From NCBI GenBank assembly GCA_016791475.1, contig JAEUWI010000027.1, forward strand, positions 1 to 64,000: DNA of 64,000 bases. The letters run 5' to 3'. Of the stretch, positions 52,076 to 59,872 are shown piece after piece (the stretch's first letter is position 1; each line of letters begins with the position of its first letter). The DNA is from Candidatus Hydrogenedentota bacterium. Lineage in GTDB: Bacteria > Hydrogenedentota > Hydrogenedentia > Hydrogenedentales > JAEUWI01. A model generated the notes under the pieces. The model searched no databases and was not told the origin of the DNA. It saw only the letters and a list, made by a program, of their open reading frames with translations. The position numbers and the translations under genes were made by a program.

Positions 52076-54376
52076 ATGGTCCCACACTGGCAGCAGAAAG
52101 TCGCACGAGCTCTCGTCGCCGTCGCGCTGATGGCGGCGAGCACCGCTCTGCATGCCGAAGTCCCCGGTTACAATCGCGATATACGTCCGATTCTCGCGGA
52201 AAACTGCTTTGCCTGTCACGGGCCCGATGCGAAGCAGCGTAAAGCGGAACTGAGGCTGGATCAGCGGGATGCCGCGCTTACCGTGCTGGCGCCGGGCGAC
52301 CCGGACTCAAGTGAAGTCCTCCGGCGCATCGCCACCGAAAATCTTGACGATCGAATGCCCCCCGCCGAGACGCACAAGACTCTGAGTCCGGACCAGCAGG
52401 CTATCCTGCGCACTTGGATACAGGGTGGCGCGCCCTATGAGCCGCACTGGTCCTTCATTCCCCCCGAGCGCCCGGAATTCCCGGAGGTGGCGAATACGAT
52501 CTGGCTGCGCAATGGTGTCGATGCGTTCATTTTGAGCCGCCTGGAGCGGGAAGGGCTCGCGCCAACCACCCGCGCGGATCGGGCAACCCTGATTCGCCGC
52601 GTGACCCTCGACCTCACCGGTCTGCCGCCCACGCCCGAGGAGGTGGCCGACTTCGAGAACGACTACGCGACGAACGCCTACGAGAAGGTCGTCGATCGCC
52701 TCATGGCTTCTCCGCGTTACGGCGAGCACATGGCGCTGGAATGGCTGGAGGCCGCGCGTTATGCCGACACCGACGGCTACCAGAACGATCGGCTGCGCTA
52801 TCACCACGTCTGGCGCGACTGGGTGATCGAGGCGATGAACCAGAATCTGCCCTGGGACGAATTCGTCGTGCAGCAACTTGCGGGCGATTTGCTGCCCAAT
52901 GCGACCCTGCGCCAGCAGATCGCCACGGGATTCAACCGCAACCATCGGATCAATTCAGAGAATGGTTCCATCCCCGAAGAGTGGCATGTGGAAAATGTGG
53001 TGGATCGTGTGGACACCTTGGGCACGGTATTCCTCGGGCTTACGGTGAGTTGCGCGCGCTGCCACGACCACAAGTACGATCCCATATCCCAGCGCGAGTA
53101 CTACGAACTCTTTGCCCAGTTCAACAATGTGCCCGAGTGGGGCGTGGGGCCGAACAACGGCAACAGTCCGCCCTGGATCACCGTGCCAAAATCGTGGCCC
53201 GCGCTGGCACCCGAAGAGGATCGCCTGATTCCGCCCGCCCCCCTCGGTTTCATAGACCCCAAAGCGCCCATGCTTCGTCCCCTGCCGGGCGGTGAAAATA
53301 CCGTAATGGTCATGGCGGAGCTGCCCGAGCCACGTCCCACCTACTTGCTGCAACGGGGTCTCTACAACGCCCCCGACACCAGCGAGGTGCTCGCGCCCGC
53401 CGCACCTCGGGCGCTCCTCGGCGAGGGTATGGCGCCGCCCGGGAATCGTCTCGAACTGGCCCGATGGCTCGTTCATCCGGATAATCCCCTGACAGCGCGT
53501 GTCGCGGTCAACCGCCAGTGGCAGCATTTTTTCGGCGCCGGCCTGGTCAAGTCCTCGGAGAACTTCGGGCTCCAGGGCGAATTTCCCAGTCACCCGGAAT
53601 TGCTCGACTGGCTGGCCACGGAATTCATCGCACTGGACTGGAATGTCAAAGCCTTCCAGAAGCTGCTCGTCATGAGCGCGACCTACTGTCAGTCGTCGCG
53701 GGTGACCCCGGAACGTGCGGCGCGCGATCCGGAGAACAGACTCCTCTCCCGTGCGCCGCGGATAAGGCTTACAGGGTTTCAGTTGCGGGATCAGGCCCTC
53801 TTCGCAAGCGGTTTGCTGGCCGAGCAGATCGGTGGACCCTCGGTGAAGCCCTACATGCCGCCCGGCTTGTGGGAATCCATCAGCAATGCCACCTACGATC
53901 AGGGCTGCGGCCTGGACCTCTACCGCCGCAGCCTCTACACGTACTGGCGCCGAACCACACCGCCGCCGATGATGACGGGTTTCAACGGGGCCAACCGCGA
54001 GGTGTGCGCCGTGCGGAACGAGTACGCCAACACCCCGTTGCACGCCTTGACCCTGATGAATAACGTGGTTTTTGTGGAGTCCGCCCGGATACTCGCCCAG
54101 CGCATGCTCGATTCCGGAAGCGACCGATCATGGCAGATCGCCGAGGGCTTCCGGCGCGTCCTTTCCCGCGAGCCGGAGGCGGCGGAGTTGAACGATCTCC
54201 TCCACGCCTTCGAGAGCTTCCAGGAGGCCTTCGCGCGAAACCCCGAAGCAGCAAGGGAATTGCTCAACACCGGCGAGCGCCCCAGCCTTCCACGCTACGA
54301 CCGCGTGGAGCTGGCCAGCATGACCATGGCCGCATCGGTTATACTGAATCTGGATGAAACGATAATGAGAAATTGA
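52076..54376 (+). CDS. Planctomycete-type cytochrome c protein (PSCyt1/DUF1549/DUF1553)
   Basis: A 766-residue exported protein. After a signal peptide comes 'YNRDIRPILAENCFACHGPDAKQRKAELRLD', the PSCyt1 domain with a heme-binding C44-x2-C47-H48. DUF1549 follows (about 130-335, 'DAFILSRLEREGLAPTTRADRATLIRRVTLDLTGLPPTPEEV'), with a C-x2-C-H-like element 'SCARCHDHKYDPIS'. DUF1553 fills the C-terminal half ('NPLTARVAVNRQWQHFFGAGLVKSSENFG' to 'VILNLDETIMRN'). The family is typical of planctomycetes and relatives and nearly always paired with a DUF1501 gene, as here 45 bases downstream. The reaction is not established. The start has a poorly spaced GGAG. Confidence 0.92.
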   Translation: MVPHWQQKVARALVAVALMAASTALHAEVPGYNRDIRPILAENCFACHGPDAKQRKAELRLDQRDAALTVLAPGDPDSSEVLRRIATENLDDRMPPAETHKTLSPDQQAILRTWIQGGAPYEPHWSFIPPERPEFPEVANTIWLRNGVDAFILSRLEREGLAPTTRADRATLIRRVTLDLTGLPPTPEEVADFENDYATNAYEKVVDRLMASPRYGEHMALEWLEAARYADTDGYQNDRLRYHHVWRDWVIEAMNQNLPWDEFVVQQLAGDLLPNATLRQQIATGFNRNHRINSENGSIPEEWHVENVVDRVDTLGTVFLGLTVSCARCHDHKYDPISQREYYELFAQFNNVPEWGVGPNNGNSPPWITVPKSWPALAPEEDRLIPPAPLGFIDPKAPMLRPLPGGENTVMVMAELPEPRPTYLLQRGLYNAPDTSEVLAPAAPRALLGEGMAPPGNRLELARWLVHPDNPLTARVAVNRQWQHFFGAGLVKSSENFGLQGEFPSHPELLDWLATEFIALDWNVKAFQKLLVMSATYCQSSRVTPERAARDPENRLLSRAPRIRLTGFQLRDQALFASGLLAEQIGGPSVKPYMPPGLWESISNATYDQGCGLDLYRRSLYTYWRRTTPPPMMTGFNGANREVCAVRNEYANTPLHALTLMNNVVFVESARILAQRMLDSGSDRSWQIAEGFRRVLSREPEAAELNDLLHAFESFQEAFARNPEAARELLNTGERPSLPRYDRVELASMTMAASVILNLDETIMRN

Positions 54377-54421
54377 AGCTGGCAGGTGTAAGCGCCTGCA
54401 ACAGCGTCACGGCAAGCAATC

Positions 54422-55858
54422 ATGATTCACATCAGCCAGAACAGCCTTCCCGATCCCCGCATCAACCGGCGCGCCTTCTTCGGCAGGTCGGCTGCGGGCC
54501 TTGGCGCCATGGCGCTGTCCGCCCTGCTTGCCCGCGAAGGCGCCGCCAGCCTCGCTCCTGCGCCCCATTTCGCACCCCGTGCCCGCCGCATCATCTACCT
54601 CTTCCAATCCGGCGGTCCCGCCCAGATGGACCTGTATGACTACAAGCCGGGCCTGGCCGCGCGTCGGGGCGAGGATGTGCCCACGTCGATTTACCCCGCC
54701 GAGCGCAAGACGACCATGTCCTCCGGCCAGGCGAAATTTCCCGTGGCGCCCAGCATCTACAAGTTTGCCCAGCACGGCCAGTCGGGCCTGTGGCTCAGCG
54801 AGTTGCTGCCGCACACGGCGAAGATCGCGGACGAAATCTGCCTCGTGAAATCGATGTACACCGAGGCCATCAACCACGACCCGGCCATTACTTTTTTGCA
54901 AACCGGTTCACAGATTGCGGGGCGGCCGAGCATCGGCGCGTGGATGGCCTATGGACTGGGTTCGGAGAATGACAACCTGCCCGCTTTCGTGGCCATGAAT
55001 TCCAAAGGGCTGGATCGGTCGGACCAGCCCCTCTATGATCGGCTTTGGGGGAGTGGCTTTCTCCCGGCAAAGTATCAGGGCGTGAAATTTCGTAACCAGG
55101 GCGATCCCGTTTTGGACATTTTCAATCCACCCGGTGTGGATTCGATCATGCGACGCCGGATGCTGGATACCGTCGCCCGTATGAATGAGCGCCGCCTGGA
55201 CCAACTGGGCGATGCCGACATCCAGACGCGCATCACCCAGTATGAAATGGCCTACCGGATGCAGTCTTCCGTGCCCGAACTCACGGACCTCTCCAGCGAG
55301 CCCGAATCCACGTTTTTGCTCTACGGCGACGATGCGCGGCGACCGGGCACCTATGCCTATAATTGTTTGCTGGCAAGACGGCTGGCCGAGCGCGGCGTGC
55401 GCTTTGTGCAGCTTTTTCACCAGGGCTGGGACCAGCATGGCGGGCTGCCGAAGCGGCTTCCGGAACAATGCAGAGACACGGATCGCGCGAGTGCGGCCCT
55501 CGTGCTCGATCTCAAGCAGCGGGGCATGCTGGACGATACCTTGGTGGTGTGGGGCGGCGAATTTGGCCGTACCGTATACTGCCAGGGCGAGCTGACCGAC
55601 AAGACCTACGGCCGCGATCACCACCCCTCGTGCTTCAGCATGTGGATGGCCGGTGGCGGCGTGCGCCCCGGCCTGACCTACGGTGAAACCGATGACTATA
55701 GTGTCAACGTGGTGGAGAATGGCGTGCATGTGCACGACCTTCACGCCACCATCCTCCACTTGATGGGCATCGACCACGAGCGGCTGGTCTACCGCTATCA
55801 AGGCCGCGATTTTCGCCTGACCGACGTGCACGGCCGGGTGGTGCGCGATATTATATGA
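54422..55858 (+). CDS. DUF1501 protein with Tat-like signal
   Basis: A 478-residue exported protein. The N-terminus 'INRRAFFGRSAAGLGAMALSALLA' is a Tat-type signal with a twin Arg. The body has the DUF1501 landmarks 'IIYLFQSGGPAQMDLYDYKP', 'NHDPAITFLQTGSQIAGRPSIGAWMAYGLG' and 'DTLVVWGGEFGRTVY', related in fold to sulfatases and alkaline phosphatases. DUF1501 partners PSCyt proteins in planctomycete-like genomes; their joint function is unknown, with carbohydrate or C1 oxidation often proposed. Tat export suggests a folded, perhaps metal-containing protein. It follows the PSCyt gene by 45 bases. Confidence 0.92.
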   Translation: MIHISQNSLPDPRINRRAFFGRSAAGLGAMALSALLAREGAASLAPAPHFAPRARRIIYLFQSGGPAQMDLYDYKPGLAARRGEDVPTSIYPAERKTTMSSGQAKFPVAPSIYKFAQHGQSGLWLSELLPHTAKIADEICLVKSMYTEAINHDPAITFLQTGSQIAGRPSIGAWMAYGLGSENDNLPAFVAMNSKGLDRSDQPLYDRLWGSGFLPAKYQGVKFRNQGDPVLDIFNPPGVDSIMRRRMLDTVARMNERRLDQLGDADIQTRITQYEMAYRMQSSVPELTDLSSEPESTFLLYGDDARRPGTYAYNCLLARRLAERGVRFVQLFHQGWDQHGGLPKRLPEQCRDTDRASAALVLDLKQRGMLDDTLVVWGGEFGRTVYCQGELTDKTYGRDHHPSCFSMWMAGGGVRPGLTYGETDDYSVNVVENGVHVHDLHATILHLMGIDHERLVYRYQGRDFRLTDVHGRVVRDII

Positions 55859-55910
55859 GATGTCCCCGTAACAGAAGGGCTGCAGGCCCGAAACCGATAG
55901 GGCTACTTAA

Positions 55911-56639
55911 ATGACTCGAATAGCATTACAGGTATTCCTGGGCTTGATCGCGATCCTGCCCGCCTTCGCCCAGGAATCCTCCGACGAGCGGGCCGCATGG
56001 GAGACCCAGGTGGGCGCGGCGCAGAAGGACAACCCCGCCTTCGCCTTTGTGGAAGACGACCCCACCCTGCCGCGGGTACTGATCATCGGTGATTCCATCT
56101 CCATCGGCTATACCCCCTCCGTCCGCACACTTCTGCAGGGCAAAGCCAATGTCCATCGCATTCCTCACAATGGGGGCGATACGAATCGTGGTCTCGAACG
56201 TATTGAGGCCTGGCTCGGAGACAAGAAGTGGGACGTGATCCATTTCAACTGGGGACTCCACGACATCAAGCGCACAAAGGGGACCGAGCTCGACGCCACC
56301 AAAGAGAAGGCGGTAACGCCGGAAGCCTATGAAGCCAACCTGCGCACGCTGGTCCAGCGCCTGCAGAAAGCAACCACGAAGCTGATCTGGGCCGCCACCA
56401 CGCCCGTGCCGGAAGGCGCCAAAGGTCGCATTCCGGGTGACGAGGTCGAATATAACAGGATTGCGTCCCGAGTGATGGGTGAATTCAAAATACCGATCAA
56501 CGATCTGTACGGCTACGTCCGTCCTCAGCTCGCCACGATGCAGAAGCCTGCCGACGTGCATTACCTTCCAGAAGGCTACGCCTTTCTCGGCGCCCGCGTT
56601 GCCCAGCAGATTGAAGCCAGCCTGGAGGCATCACCGTGA
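55911..56639 (+). CDS. SGNH/GDSL-type hydrolase, exported
   Basis: A 242-residue enzyme with a short signal peptide (to about residue 20, AFAQE). Block I is 'RVLIIGDSISIGY' with nucleophile Ser62. Block II Gly lies in 'HNGGDT', block III reads 'HFNWGLHDI' in place of the usual GxND, and the C-terminal pair is Asp215 and His217 in 'PADVHYLPEGY'. This is the SGNH fold of esterases and acetylxylan/rhamnogalacturonan acetyl esterases, so deacetylation of a glycan is plausible. It follows the DUF1501 gene by 52 bases and overlaps the next gene by four (GTGA). Confidence 0.87.
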   Translation: MTRIALQVFLGLIAILPAFAQESSDERAAWETQVGAAQKDNPAFAFVEDDPTLPRVLIIGDSISIGYTPSVRTLLQGKANVHRIPHNGGDTNRGLERIEAWLGDKKWDVIHFNWGLHDIKRTKGTELDATKEKAVTPEAYEANLRTLVQRLQKATTKLIWAATTPVPEGAKGRIPGDEVEYNRIASRVMGEFKIPINDLYGYVRPQLATMQKPADVHYLPEGYAFLGARVAQQIEASLEASP

Positions 56640-57142
56640 ACGAGCACGCCGGTAGGACCAAACACCACAAGCACCATCACAGGCATCATCACAAGCACAG
56701 CCGCAAGCACGGCCACAAGACGGACTGGCGCGAGTTGTTTTCCCGTTACTTCTTCGGGCTCAGTGTTTTTTTCAGTGTGCTTGCGCTTGGCCTGAGTATC
56801 CTTGTTGGCTGGGGCGTCTACCAGTCCCACTTGTACCAGAGCGTGTACGGCCCGGAACTCGAAAAGGAACTTGGGTTCACCACGGGCTCCCCCTGGGTTA
56901 AGGCCGGCGGAGAGGACGTCGAAGTTTTCGTCATCCAGCCCGTGGCCGGTGGCTACATGGGCAAGATTGGCTTTCAGGATGGTGATATTATTACGTCCCA
57001 TTCCTTTACGGAGTTTTACAAAATGCTGTATACGCAGCGTGGTGAGTTGGTGTCGGTGGATCTGGTTGATGGCGGCGACGGACGGCCCATCGAAGAGCGA
57101 AAAGCTAGGACGCTGCGCTTCCACATTCCGGTCAAGCGTTAG
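56636..57142 (+). CDS. His-rich single-pass membrane protein with PDZ-like domain
   Basis: A 168-residue protein. Residues about 9-29 contain a run of 12 His mixed with Lys and Arg (HHKHHHRHHHKHSRKHGHK). A hydrophobic helix follows (about 40-62), then an outer domain with 'VEVFVIQPVAGGYMGKIGFQDGDIITSHSFTEFYKML', the GxxGDxI pattern of a PDZ domain. By the positive-inside rule the His/Arg-rich end should face the cytoplasm. His tracts can bind nickel, zinc or copper. No protease domain is attached. The GTG start has GGAGG seven bases upstream and overlaps the preceding stop. Confidence 0.75.
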   Translation: MNEHAGRTKHHKHHHRHHHKHSRKHGHKTDWRELFSRYFFGLSVFFSVLALGLSILVGWGVYQSHLYQSVYGPELEKELGFTTGSPWVKAGGEDVEVFVIQPVAGGYMGKIGFQDGDIITSHSFTEFYKMLYTQRGELVSVDLVDGGDGRPIEERKARTLRFHIPVKR

Positions 57143-57184
57143 GACTGGTCGCGCGGGGAATGACCGGCGAAAAAGGAGGGCGAC

Positions 57185-58112
57185 ATGAGGAACGGGGCTT
57201 TATCTCCAGCGGAGAATCGCGCGGTCTTGAGGGCGGTAGAAAGTCGGGCACAGCGACTTGGGCGGTGCCGGGTGACGCTGGATGTCGAGCTGTCCGGGGC
57301 GATTCGTGGTCTGCCTCTGGCGCGCCGGGCGCCCGAACGATGCCGTATCGTCTTCCAGCGCGCCAGCGAAGCCCTCTGGCAGGTCACCGCCCACGACGAT
57401 CAAGGGACAGTCTATTGCGACGCGACCAGCGATGGCCGCTGGATTGAGGTGGACGGAAAATGCTGGCACCCATGCTACAACGAGTTCTTCTATGACGAAG
57501 GCGACGCGGATTCCGAGGTCGAGCCGTCGCTGAAAGAAACCTGGGAGGCGCGCGTCGAAACTCAGGGAGCGTCTCTGGGCGCTCACCATCGCAACCAGTC
57601 ACGTATGGCTGGATACCGGATTCTTGACGGACCGTTATGCGCCCACCTGGGAGTTCAGCCGTATGTCCGAAGGGGAGGCGGTGGTGGGGCGCGTGCGAAT
57701 GGACTACCAACCATCTGAGTTTCGATTCAGCTTTTTTGAGTTGCTTCGGTGGCGCATGGCGCGCCTCTTCCGGCCCGGGGTCGAGATCGAGGAGTACTAC
57801 AATTGCAGGTCGTTTCCCACATCGCAGATTGACGTCGTTCTAAACGAACGGTGCGGGTTTGCCCCGGAACGATTCCATTTGGGCGACGTCCAGGAGTTGC
57901 CCCCCCTTCCGCTAAACGGCGAGGAGTGGGAGGATCCCATACCCGTCGGGGACGGTCTATTCATGCCCCGAATTCACAAGGTGTTGCAATCACCGTCGGG
58001 CGACGAAGTACTCCAGCGCTCCACGCTGATTCCGGAGAAAAGTGCCTTTGGCGTAAACATTCCTCTGAATATTCGGCCCCTGGATCTCACCCTGGAACGC
58101 GTGGAACCGTAG
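57185..58112 (+). pseudogene. Hypothetical protein interrupted by a one-base frameshift
   Basis: A strong ribosome binding site (AAAAAGGAGG) precedes ATG 57185. The first frame encodes a soluble mixed protein ('CWHPCYNEFFYDEGDADSEVEPSLKETWEARV') and loses sense near 57550-57565, then runs on to a Gly/Arg-rich end at 57718. The next frame continues with 'ERLWALTIATSHVWLDTGFLTDRYAPTWEFSRMSEGEA' to the stop at 58112. A one-base gain near 57555 explains both. The joined product would be about 308 residues, cytoplasmic, with no recognised family. Either the gene is newly broken or the assembly has an error. The second half alone could start at 57624, but no ribosome binding site is seen there. Confidence 0.6.
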
Positions 58113-58130
58113 GAAGCGCAATCCCCTGAC

Positions 58131-59519
58131 TCAGGCCAGCAGTGACCGCATGCCCTCGGTTAACACCGGGTCCACCTCCGGGTCACAGAAGGCCACAGAA
58201 ACCTCGTAGCCCCCGTTGGAGTATTCTTCCTTCACGGGGATATACCAGGGGCCGCCGTCGCCGTAAGCCGCCGTGGCCACGAAGCGTCCGGGCGCAAGTT
58301 CCTGGGCGCGGAGCTGGTATTCGATGAAGGATTCTGCGGGAAGGTGAAGGAGAGAGACGCCGTCGATGGCCAGGGCGCTGAGGACGATGGGCGTTTTCTT
58401 TTCCGCGCGGCGGAGCCAGGTCAACGTGTAGGAGGGGCGATTCCGATTGGCCACGGCGTTGTCTTTGTTCGCAATCTGGGCCTCCAAGTCGGCGATGGTG
58501 TATTGAGGGTGGGGCTTGGGCAGCACGTCCACCGTGCGCCATGCGATCGTGCCGATGGGCGCGGGTTTCAACTCCGCTTCGGCTTTCACCATGCCCTCGT
58601 AGATTCGCTGCGCCAGAATGGGCCGAACCGGTGGCGAACCGTCATTGTATTTGCCGGCGGAAATGTTGCCCGCGCAGCCCGTGAAGTAAATGTGGGTGCA
58701 GCCGGGCTCTTCCGCCTGACGCTGCTTGCGCGCGAGGCCCACAAAGTCGCTGGTGACCCGGCCGTCGCCGTAGTAGCTCATCGGGTGGGTGGCGTAATAG
58801 TGACACGCCGCGATCTTTTCATCGCCATCGTAAAAGGCAACGGTCTTGAGCCATGGATCGATCAGCCCCTCCGGCAGCGATATCAGCGCTTCATCTTTGC
58901 AACTGCTGCCACGCATGGCCAGTACATGCCCCTGTGCATCGCGGGAGACACGTCGATTCGACGCCACCCGATCCACCTTGGCCTGACCATGGGCAATGTG
59001 GGTGAGGGGACGCGCCTTGGGGAGCGCCTCGGCAATCGCGGCCTTGCCCCGTGCCAGGCATTCACCGTAAAACGCGAGATCGACAATGTGGGGCAGATCA
59101 CCCTGCGCCTGCACCACCTGCTCCGACTCGAGACAAGCAAAAGGCGCGTTGTGCTGGTGCACGCACTGTACCGCCACGCGCTCGGGCGTGGTGCCCGCCG
59201 CCTCTGCCAGGGCCGCGCGCCATTGAATGTGGGCGTCGTTAAGCAGGCCGGTCCAATCCACCGCGCAAAGCACGATGGGCGCGCCCGCGCCGGTAATCAC
59301 CACGCCGATGGCTTCCAGCGCGTCATCCACGGCCTCGACCGGCTTGATCCAGCCGCCGCAGAGGGAGTGGCCCATGGGGGGCGTCACGTCGAAGCGAAAC
59401 GACGCCAGGCGCAGCGAGGAACCAGAATGCTCTTCGGCCCGGAGCGAGTCCGGCAGGAGGGACCAGGCCGTGGCGCCGGCAAGTGATTCAAACAGAAAGC
59501 GGCGGCGGGTGCGATTCAT
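58131..59519 (-). CDS. Neutral/alkaline ceramidase-like protein, Tat-exported
   Basis: A 462-residue protein. The Tat signal 'NRTRRRFLFESLAGATAWSLLP' opens it, with GGAG upstream of the ATG. The mature part begins 'LRLASFRFDVTPPMGHSLCGGW', the usual start of neutral ceramidase N-terminal domains. 'VAVQCVHQHNAPFACLESEQ' supplies the metal-binding His pair, followed by 'ACHYYATHPMSYYGDGRVTSDFVG' and 'IYFTGCAGNISAGKYND'. These match the ceramidase-like group common in planctomycete-type genomes; many are annotated only as neutral/alkaline non-lysosomal ceramidase and may act on other amides. The last 40 residues are beta-rich. Confidence 0.82.
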   Translation of the reverse strand: MNRTRRRFLFESLAGATAWSLLPDSLRAEEHSGSSLRLASFRFDVTPPMGHSLCGGWIKPVEAVDDALEAIGVVITGAGAPIVLCAVDWTGLLNDAHIQWRAALAEAAGTTPERVAVQCVHQHNAPFACLESEQVVQAQGDLPHIVDLAFYGECLARGKAAIAEALPKARPLTHIAHGQAKVDRVASNRRVSRDAQGHVLAMRGSSCKDEALISLPEGLIDPWLKTVAFYDGDEKIAACHYYATHPMSYYGDGRVTSDFVGLARKQRQAEEPGCTHIYFTGCAGNISAGKYNDGSPPVRPILAQRIYEGMVKAEAELKPAPIGTIAWRTVDVLPKPHPQYTIADLEAQIANKDNAVANRNRPSYTLTWLRRAEKKTPIVLSALAIDGVSLLHLPAESFIEYQLRAQELAPGRFVATAAYGDGGPWYIPVKEEYSNGGYEVSVAFCDPEVDPVLTEGMRSLLA

Positions 59520-59872
59520 GTGGCGTACTCCGGTGTGTGTGAAAGGCTGCAGATACTCAGGTGATCATTAGAGCAAAGCGCGGTGGGGAGTTCAACTGCC
59601 CCTTGGGGCCGAACTCGCGCCTCGGGACTTCTTCGAGCGCAGGAAGCTATGAGTCCTTTCAGACCTCGGTTGGCAGCAGCAGTGTTGCCGACGCGCGTAC
59701 CTGTCCCGGTGGAAGGGTGTGGGGACTCTGGATATAGCTTGCGCGGCGATTCCAGCATCCTCTCGGACATGCCGCCACCCTGGCGTGAGCTTTGCCAGAG
59801 GGGGAATCGGGAGATGACTTGGAGATCCGTTGCGCGAGTCGGGTGCTCTTGCGGAGGTACGTCGCCTGGCGG
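59520..59872. other. Gene-poor gap
   Basis: This 353-base gap lies between the upstream side of the ceramidase-like gene and the stop of the membrane protein gene, both on the minus strand. It should hold the promoter of the ceramidase-like gene, but I found no hexamer pair with good spacing. Open frames crossing it lack coding character. I see no strong hairpin. Confidence 0.4.
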
